The notes beneath the pieces were generated by a model. The model did not search any database. It had not been told where the DNA came from and was given only the letters and a program-made list of their open reading frames with translations. A DNA stretch of 64,000 nt. Source: Polytrichum commune. Its lineage: Eukaryota; Streptophyta; Polytrichopsida; Polytrichales; Polytrichaceae. Location of the stretch: assembly GCA_950295325.1 (NCBI GenBank), contig OX485809.1, forward strand, positions 15,066,001 to 15,130,000, in the 5' to 3' direction. A program made the position numbers and the translations under genes. Each line of letters begins with the position of its first letter. Within the stretch, counting starts at the first letter, position 1. Positions 56,306 through 64,000 of this stretch are shown in pieces.

Positions 56306-59300
56306 TTATTCTGTTGGTATTGCTTGGTTATTTTCAATTCGTCTTTTATGTAGAAGGATTGAACTAGCGTATTGTATGGCAATGGTGTTTATTTCTTTGA
56401 ATGTATGGTTTATAGGATTTTGAGGTAGTTTAAATGTTTGTTCAAGTTGTTTCATTGATGGGGTGTGTGTGGTTCCTCTAGCTCCTGCCAAGATGACTAT
56501 GAGTGGGTCTACCTTCCAGCCTTGTAGAGTGATGTCATTAATTAGTGGTTGATACTTTTGAATTTTATTGTCAATTGTATCTTGTGGGAATCTGTCGTTT
56601 GTATATGTGAATTCGATAAATTGTACCATGAGGTTGTCTGTTGGGTGTGGTGGTGGGGTGCTTTGGTGTGGGAGTTCTTTGATACATAAGAGGTCGGGTT
56701 TAAATCGTGCGTTGCAGTGGCATCTTTGTTGTTCACATATACATGATAGGAGCCATGTGGGGACTGTATTCTCTTGTGGGTTGTTGTCGAATGTCCCTGC
56801 ATTCATAAGGATGTAACATCTTGATTTTTATGATGATAGGATTAGTTTTCTTAGTTCCCATACTGCTTTGTTATGTCTTTTGGTTCTTAGGGCATGTATA
56901 TGGTGTTGATTGCATTTTAACAGTACATGTAGCCATGTATCTGTATTAGAGGAGTTATAGATTGGGCAGGTGATAGATGAGAATCTTTCTATGCCAAAAA
57001 ATAGTTGTTTTTTGGCGTTGCCCATGTATTGTCCAGTTCGGAATTTTAGTATGCATGTTTTTTGTGAGTCTGATATTATAGGATTAGACCAGAAATTATT
57101 AGATAATTCATTATCAATGTCAGGGTTCATTGTCCATTTGCTAATGTTGGAGAATTGTTCTGACATGGTTTTTATATTGTTAGCTCGGTCGTGTTTAGTT
57201 AAGTATGTTTCGAGGCATCTGACATGACCTTTGTCAGGTCTCTTGTTTGGTCCGGGCCAGGTGTCTTTTTGGAAATAGTATGGTGTGGTGTGTGCAAATT
57301 CGTATGGTTTGGCAGCGAATCTGTATCTTTTTTTGGCGCCTTGTTTTGCTAGTTGATCTGCTTGCTCATTTCCATCAATATTTGTGTGTGTTTTTATCTT
57401 ATATATCGTAGTAGGTTGCGTACGGTTTTTTAGCATTTTTACCATAGATGTTAATATGTTTTTATCCGCATGGTTGTTATGGTGGGTAGGGTGTTTTATT
57501 TGTGTGTTAAGTACATATATACAGTTGAGGCAGTCTGTGAATATGTGTGCTGGTTCATTTGTGTATTTGGTAGTAATTAATCTAAATGTTTTGTGAATGA
57601 CCATTAGCTCGGCCCTAAAGTTGGTTTGTAGGCCATGTAGTCTTTTTGATATACGTATTTCTACTTTTGTTGGGTTGTAAATTCCATAGCCCGCTTTTTC
57701 TTTCTTCCAATGTCTGTCGTTTGCTTGTGTGGGTGGGACAAACGATCCGTCTGTGTAGTAGCTGTATTGTGGGGGGAATTTTAATACCGTGTTTTTTTTG
57801 AAGTTTGGTAACGGTGGTATGTTTGTGGTTGATGGGTTGATATGGGGTGGGTAGAGTAATTTATTCCATTTAGCGTTTTTGTTTACTAGAGTATTACGAG
57901 GTGTGGGTGGGGCCTTTTGTATGTGGTATTGTGCTATTTGTAGGTTTTCGATTACTGTTTTAATTGTATCTATTTGGTCGGGTGTGCCAATGTTGATGTT
58001 TTGGTGGTGGATACAGAAGATGTGTATTGCTAATGGTTCTATTCGAGGTTTGCTTATATTTTGTGGGGTTGTTGATTCATCATATGTAATGGTGTCTGCA
58101 TTGAAATGGGCTAACACGTGTGTGTCCGGGTATGGTCCGGTGTGTGATGAGTAGTTTTGGTACCAATTAGTGTCCGGTGTAATTGATGGTGTGATGTTGT
58201 TTGAGTCGGTTTTAGCTGCTAGTCTTGCCCAGTGTATTGCTTGTTGGGTTGTTTCTTCATTATGTGGGTGTTCATACCCAATTCCGTTTCATTTATATTG
58301 GAAGGCAATACCTAGTGATCCAAAGACTTTGTCTCTTGCAAATGGGGAGTAAAATTTAGTGATATGTGTAGAACATGTTACTGGTGAGGAGAAGTATGAG
58401 TGTGTGATGTTAAATGTTTTGGTGTTGGAATCAAGGAGATTTTCTGGGAGAGTGTGTTGTGATGTTTTTAGTGGGTCTTTTTTTCCTTTTTTAGTGTTAT
58501 ATCTTTGGTAGAGCCATATTACTTATGTTTCAAATGGTTGTGGGGGAGGTACTAAGCCGTGTGTGTTGTATTTATCTTTGTTGTATTGTTGCTAGAGTCA
58601 TTTTAGTCTTGTAGTTGGGATGGTAATGAGGTATCGTCCGGTGTCTTCGTATATATGTGTTAATTCGTTTTGTGTATGTATGGTGTTTTCTACAGTGGCA
58701 ATATGTTTTTCTGGGTTGCATTCTATTACTGATATTTATGTATATAGTATTATCGTATGTGATGGTATAAATCTTTGATCTTTGTTTTGTATGGCGGCTA
58801 TGTGTGTTTGTACAATGTTTTTATAATAGTTGTGTTGGTGTCTTGTGTAGTATTCTTTTAGTAATTTGATGTTGTGTTCGATTACTGGGAGTTGGTTTAG
58901 TGGGAAGAGTTCGCATTGTGGTAGCCATTTGTTGTATGTGTTGTTTTGGAGTGACCATTGGCATAGGTATGTGTTAAATTTTTTTGTTATTTTATACTTA
59001 TCTTTGATTTCGTTTGATTTGTGTTCCAGTATACTTTGGATGGGGAATCTGAATGGGTTATTTTTTATGTTGGGGGGTGGATTGGGTTGTTGTGGTAGTG
59101 GTAGGTGTACTGGATTTTCTTGCATGCTGGGTGTTAGTTTATTATTTTCTGATATGTATCTTTCTTTTAGTGTACGGGCTTGTGGGTGCCTGTTACATGG
59201 GTTTGGGTAGTTTTGGTTGCAACTTTGTTGGCAAAAAAATTGTTCCGCTATACGTAGTGCAGTTTTTTCAAGTTTTGTTGGTGTTTTATAAAATATATTT

Positions 59301-59770
59301 GGAAGTCTTTTGGTGACATTAGATTTGTGCCATTGGGGAGGGAGATGTGTTTTACTTTATGTATGTTGTGGGTTAAGAGTTTATGTAGTAGTTTTATGGA
59401 TAGCTCTGAGTTTAGTTGTGGTAGTTCAGTTGTGGCTTGTGTTCTCCATTCATGTTCTAGTTCCGTTGTCTGGAGTTGAAAGTTTGCTTCTAAGTTTTTG
59501 AGGTGAGCTCTTCCTTCTTTTTTCATTAGGAATAACGTTCGTGTTGTAGGTGATCTTATACAATCTTAGTAGGTGTATCTTGATTCTTTGTAGGTCCTCT
59601 GCCCCTCCGTGTTTGGCTAATATGTGTTGTATGAGTCCTTTGTATATTGTTCCTAATCTTCCGGGGTCGTTTAGTGTATTTCTAAGTTGTTCGCTAATAC
59701 ATCTTAGGTAAGCGTTTTTTTAATGAGAATGCTTCTAGTCCAAATAGTTCATGTGGTAGTTGGGTTATTA
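56306..59770 (-). pseudogene. transposon polyprotein remnant with RNase H domain and long C-terminal domain
   Basis: From 59125 to 56306 the minus strand stays in one reading frame, interrupted only by stop codons (three or more between 58118 and 58735, one at 56828). An upstream piece, 59248-59526, is in another frame. The RNase H domain is clear at about 57770-57330: YYTDGSFVPP (first Asp), RAELMVIHKTF (Glu), HIFTDCLNCIYVL (Asp) and KTHTNIDGNEQADQLAKQG (final Asp). After it come FRTGQYMGNAKKQLFFG, CPIYNS and WLHVLLKCNQHHIHALRTKRHNK, then past one stop MNAGTFDNNP, HCNARFKPDLLC and VDPLIVILAGARGTTH. Upstream is SYFSSPVTCST with FARDKVFGSLGIAFQYKW. No reverse transcriptase motif was found in the window, so class is uncertain. 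The coding strand is strikingly A/C rich and G poor. Confidence 0.7.
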
Positions 59771-61047
59771 TATTTGCTGTACATTTGGGACCGCATCTTC
59801 AATTATAAGGTGAGCATGGGCTCTTTGGATACATGTTCATGATAGCACATGCTTCGATATCTTACTCGTGAAAAATGATTGAATCTTGGTTATTGACAGT
59901 GGCAAAGAGTTCGCCTGGATTGGTTGTATTTTGGGTTTCTTCTTGCAATTGAATTTCTAATTTCTAAAATTTAATAAAAATAAATAAAAATTTGACAAAG
60001 AAACAAGAGGGAAAACATGTGTTTACATCAACAGTCAGTGTGTTCAAATGGTTGAGGTCAGGGTGCACGAACTTGCTAGACTCTTGAACCCTTAAAGAAC
60101 CAATTGTGTCTATAATTCTACAAAGTAAACAAAGAGGACATCTCAAATATAAAAAAAAAAACCAAGTTTTGAAGGTTGCTTGAATCTTTTATTCAACTGA
60201 TAGAAATACAAATAGTGAGACTATATCATGAAAAAATCATCATTTTTTATCGTATCAATTTACATAAGGGAGCGTTATTGCTATTTCACATTCCGCACAT
60301 TGTTTTAACCTTCCACAATGAGTCCCCCCCCCCTCCCAAAAAAAAAAAAACTATTTCATTAGCATGGTAAGTGATTAAGTGGAGGAGCATAATGTTCCTT
60401 AGCTTATGATATTGATTTTTGTTCTAAACCCATATTGAAATTCAATAAAAGTAATGCATCCCATATTTTGTTTTGCATTTATATAGATCCAAACAAAATG
60501 TTTGTCTGAAAATAAGGATACATACGAGAACATCATTTGGCCATTGATACATGCACTTCACAAAACAATATATTTAAGGGGAGAACACTAAAAACATATG
60601 ACGGGAATCATAATCATATATGCCATCTTATCTTATCAGTTTCGACACAAAATCATAATACTCTCAAGTGAGGGTGCCATATGATGACATGCAATGGCTG
60701 GTGGGAATACATGGAGAAGATGGCATGACATGGAATTAACAATTTACTTAGGCAACATGGTGCTTAAATCGATAAGATAGTATAATACCTTGAGAAGCGA
60801 TGTGATCAAAACACCATTGTAGTGGTATATTTTACACAATTTCCTTAATGTACACCTAAAAAAATGTGGTTCACATCTAAAACTACACCATGCTTTTCAT
60901 ACCATAGTACTTGTCAATGGATATTACTTCGGGTCTTGAGTTTATGCATAAATATTAGTCTACTTGATACCTAGTTTAGAATCCAAGTGTAACCAACTAA
61001 GATTATATCCCCCCCCCCCAAAAAAGGAACATGCTCTTTCTTACTTA
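59771..61047. other. gene-free AT-rich stretch
   Basis: It contains mononucleotide runs (C then A near 60326-60350, C near 61009-61019) and no recognisable gene. Confidence 0.45.
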
Positions 61048-61546
61048 GGGCCACTTCACACACGAGACTGAGACCCCGTGACCATTACACTTCAAGCACT
61101 CTCATTGGTGGAAAAGGCAAAGCCGGTCCCGAAGTTGCTTCACATTGCGCTTGAGGGACCAACAAAGTATGTCAATGCAAGATGGATGTCAAGTCTACAT
61201 GGATTCCTACACGGCATTGAATGGTTCGTGTTTCATGGTCACTTGGACTATTTTCAAAAACCATCTCTTGGAAGTAGGCCTAAAACAAAACCGGGAGACC
61301 ATGGCACTCCAAACACTCACAACCGTTGATTTATTATATTTTATCATGTATGAAGACCCGCATGAATAGAAATACATTGAAATTGCATGTGATTGAGGGC
61401 CCGATCGCATATAACTTCACTCGAGGGTCCATGACCACACTACATGATTTTGGAGGTGTCTTGGAACGGCCTTTGAACATTTTCTTTTGAGCTCCCACAA
61501 TTTCACGGTCACGGCTCTTGGCTCGTGTGTTTTTTAAAAGAGGCCC
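61048..61546. mobile_element. MITE, GGGCCACTTCACAC family
   Basis: Left end GGGCCACTTCACACACGAG preceded by TTA; right end CTCGTGTG...GAGGCCC followed by TTA (61547-61549). The interior matches 5763-6166 closely. About 500 bp. The right tip has a small T/A insertion relative to the element at 6745. Confidence 0.85.
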
Positions 61547-61549
61547 TTA

Positions 61550-64000
61550 ACAATGTTGCGAGGTCATCTTACCGTGAGTCCTCAATCCTAACCCAAATTC
61601 CTTTTAAAGCTCGGGAGCTTGCTATTTTAGCATATTTTGACTTTCAAATTAGAACCTTCGACCACGTGCTATATATAAAGAGCTTGAATGGAGCCTACTC
61701 CGCATGGCTAAGACCAAGCTAACCACAACTTTTAGAGAAGACTTTTGGGATGCGTCCTATCATGATGCGCCTTTGCTACGTACAAATCCTGTAACTAGAA
61801 AGATCCCATCCTTTAGGCTCTTCATTATAATATTGCATGGAAAATACATACTATAGGCTCGAGGCCTGGCACCTGGGACAACATTTCAGGGTCTTTGAAT
61901 TAAAATAAAGTATGGTCGTAACTTCAAGGTTGCATGTAAGCTAACACATGAAGGTTTGTGAGTCACGACATGTGCATATTGGACACTATTTATACATGTT
62001 GCGTGTAAAATTTGGTACGGTTTGGAGTCATGGGTACAGGAATCTCCAATGAGGATGCCACTGTCGCCAACCATTAATTAAAAGGGAATTGTTAAATCGT
62101 ACTTTGTTAAAACGACCACATAGATGCGTTACGTTGTCACATGATCTGTCAATAATTGGTTTCTCTATCTCATCGTACACATGAAGAGAGCGAGGTATTG
62201 ATTCTATGTTAGAATTAGTAAACTTGGTCAACGTGGACGAGAAGTCAAAGCCCAATCGACACCTTACATCAAAGTTCGGGAAGTTTTTGAAGCCATAGTG
62301 GCTAATTGCCGGTAGTTGCTAGGAAGGGTCGGATTTTTCCCAATTTACATCGGCAAGAGCCGGTCTTTTGTAAAATCAATCGGCCAATTGCCTATATTTT
62401 CATATTTTCATTGGCCAATATCCGATTAAATGGAATTCATATCGGCACTAATTGTTTAAAAAATGTATGAAAAGTTATTAGAAATCATTTCTTAGTACAA
62501 AATCTTGAATAAGTGAGAAGAAAGGCATGTTCAAAACTTTAAATTTGAAGAGTTAATATCCTTGGCAGGAATTGAACCTAGCAATGCCTTCACTGCTTGA
62601 AGGCCAAGGGTCCCCCATTTCTTCATAGAAGCAATTGGATTTGGTCATGGAAAGGTTGCATAATTCTAAGGATGCACTTTAGGGTACTTCCTCAAGTGCA
62701 TCATTAGATGCCCCAAACAAATAGTGCTTTGGATGCTTCCGGCTGAAATCCAATAACTCACAAGAAGAATCGGCTACATTTCCGGGACATTTTCTGGTCC
62801 ATCGGCTAATTGCCAAAGGATTGAAATTACAGTCGGATTGCCATCCGATGGTTGGAAATTTGGACCGGCCATGAGGGGAAATCCATCGGTTGATAATGAA
62901 CTAGCCGTCGGTTTTCCCCGAACATAGCCTTACATACGAGGTTCGGGAGATTTTTGAGCTCAACCAGCTGAAAACCGCCCCTTCACAACTCCTATCGGTC
63001 TTTTTAGGATTTGACTGGTTGCAAATTTGTTGCCATTAATTTGAATTGGCCAATATCCTATCTTTTTTTCAAGTGCCGGCTAATTTCCTCTTCATTGTAA
63101 TGACAACCGGCCAAAAACTTGGGCATTGATAAGTAAGCTGGTTTCCAATTATATCTACAAACAACATACACCATTCAACAACAACGTCCAAAGAACGTAT
63201 CAACATACAACAATAACATGTAATGATATCAACATCCAACAACAATGATCAACAATTCATTACATACAAGAACAACAACAATGATCAACAATTTATCCAT
63301 AGCAGGAGTTGAACATGAAATAACCCATCAACCGGTTGATGGCCATGGATTTACTCTTCTATCATACCTAGGTCTTAAACCTTCATATAACATGATAAAA
63401 GAGTAACCTAACATACCATACTATATACAAAAATGAAATTCATCAACTATTAGAGTCAAAATCAGCAGTATCATCTTCACCTTCAAGAGGAAAACGCCTT
63501 GAAAGGTATCTCTATGAATCTGAAAACAACCATCTAAACTTTGCAGAGTTCCTACATAAAGCTATGGCTTCCATTAGTACATTATGAAGATCACCACAAA
63601 GATCTTTTATAGACACATGCATAATACATTCTAAACGCTAGCTGTCAACAATGAAATACAACAATGAAGCAAAAGCTTCGCCTATCCACCATTCATCAAA
63701 TCGCTACAAGCCTACAACGAACACATAACCTAAACCCTAGAACCATATGATATCCGGCCCTAGATGAATCAAACCGGATGAAATCTACCTATTTCATAAT
63801 TCATCCGGGTAAAAATCCTCCTCCTCAAAATGGTTTCCGGTTGAAATCCGTTTTTTTTTAAATGATTTTAATTTTAATTTTAAATCACCGGTTTCACATC
63901 CTCACTTTCCCAATTCAACTGGACTTTTCACAAAACCAACTAGCCGCCATTACACTAAATACCGGCTCTCCCCGGACACTGCTTACATATCAATTGTGGT
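61550..64000. other. repeat-rich right edge, no gene
   Basis: From about 62270 to 63110 the sequence repeatedly carries degenerate CCGGCTAATTGCC and TTGGCCAATATCC words on both strands. From about 63130 to 63300 it is rich in ACAACA. CCGGTT words resume at the end, where CGGCTCTCCCCGGACACTGC near 63962 resembles the tail of the repeats at 5545 and 39570. No gene was recognised. Confidence 0.5.

Noticed and set aside
63130-63300. ACAACA-rich tract considered as a CRISPR-like or regular array
   Set aside because: The spacing is irregular and the units are degenerate; simple-sequence drift explains it.

Overview
The window reads as nuclear DNA of a land plant, most likely a bryophyte or another lineage with a low-GC, repeat-rich genome. 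The evidence is GT-AG introns, a plastid-type leader on a NicO-family metal transporter, a plant CNX6-type molybdopterin synthase subunit, a double telo-box (AAACCCTAAACCCTAA) in front of a ribosome-biogenesis gene, and many MITEs with TTA/TAA or similar target duplications. The exact clade is inference. Genes are sparse and most of the 64 kb is decayed repeat DNA.

Layout. 1-8 kb: repeats, including two PIF/Harbinger-type MITEs of one family. 8.1-8.5 kb: a small secreted proline-rich protein. 10.9-12.8 kb (minus): the C-terminal half of an ERCC6L2/SWI2-type SNF2 helicase, probably a pseudogene (4-bp frameshift, degraded motif V, no N-terminal half). 13.6-15 kb: a dead PIF/Harbinger transposase. 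17.4-21.5 kb (plus): a seven-exon neuroguidin/Lcp5 gene whose second intron holds three tandem copies of a roughly 250-bp unit. 27.9-28.1 kb: a cluster of perfect palindromes. 29.5-32.7 kb (plus): a three-exon plastid NicO-type transporter with a tandem duplication in intron 1. 36.2-36.7 kb (minus): an intact single-exon molybdopterin synthase large subunit with broken pieces of itself on both sides. 37.6-39.3 kb: a dead Tigger/pogo element inserted in one of those pieces. 40.4-47.2 kb: a large imperfect inverted duplication carrying two copies of a secreted-protein gene, one intact (45.1-45.5 kb, minus) and one with a 1-base frameshift (41.7-42.2 kb, plus). 47.7-49.0 kb: an inverted, gutted copy of the transporter's promoter, first eight codons and intron 1. 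49.3-50.6 kb (minus): an ADP-ribose/CDP-alcohol diphosphatase. 52-55 kb: nested MITEs and a tandem segmental duplication. 56.3-59.8 kb (minus): an RNase H-bearing transposon polyprotein remnant with an unusual G-poor coding strand. The last 4 kb are repeats.

How it fits together. I see no operon or multigene pathway; the intact genes are unrelated housekeeping functions (SSU processome, molybdenum cofactor, organellar metal transport, nucleoside-diphosphate-X turnover) plus small secreted proteins. The distinctive feature is structural: between about 29 and 49 kb three unrelated genes each have a partial local copy, often inverted, and the copy of the transporter is joined to a repeat that in the original lies beyond the gene. 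This points to repeated local rearrangement. I found no convincing new molecular system. The most unusual objects are the palindrome cluster at 27.9-28.1 kb, the MITE family whose ends are themselves palindromes, and the G-poor transposon polyprotein.
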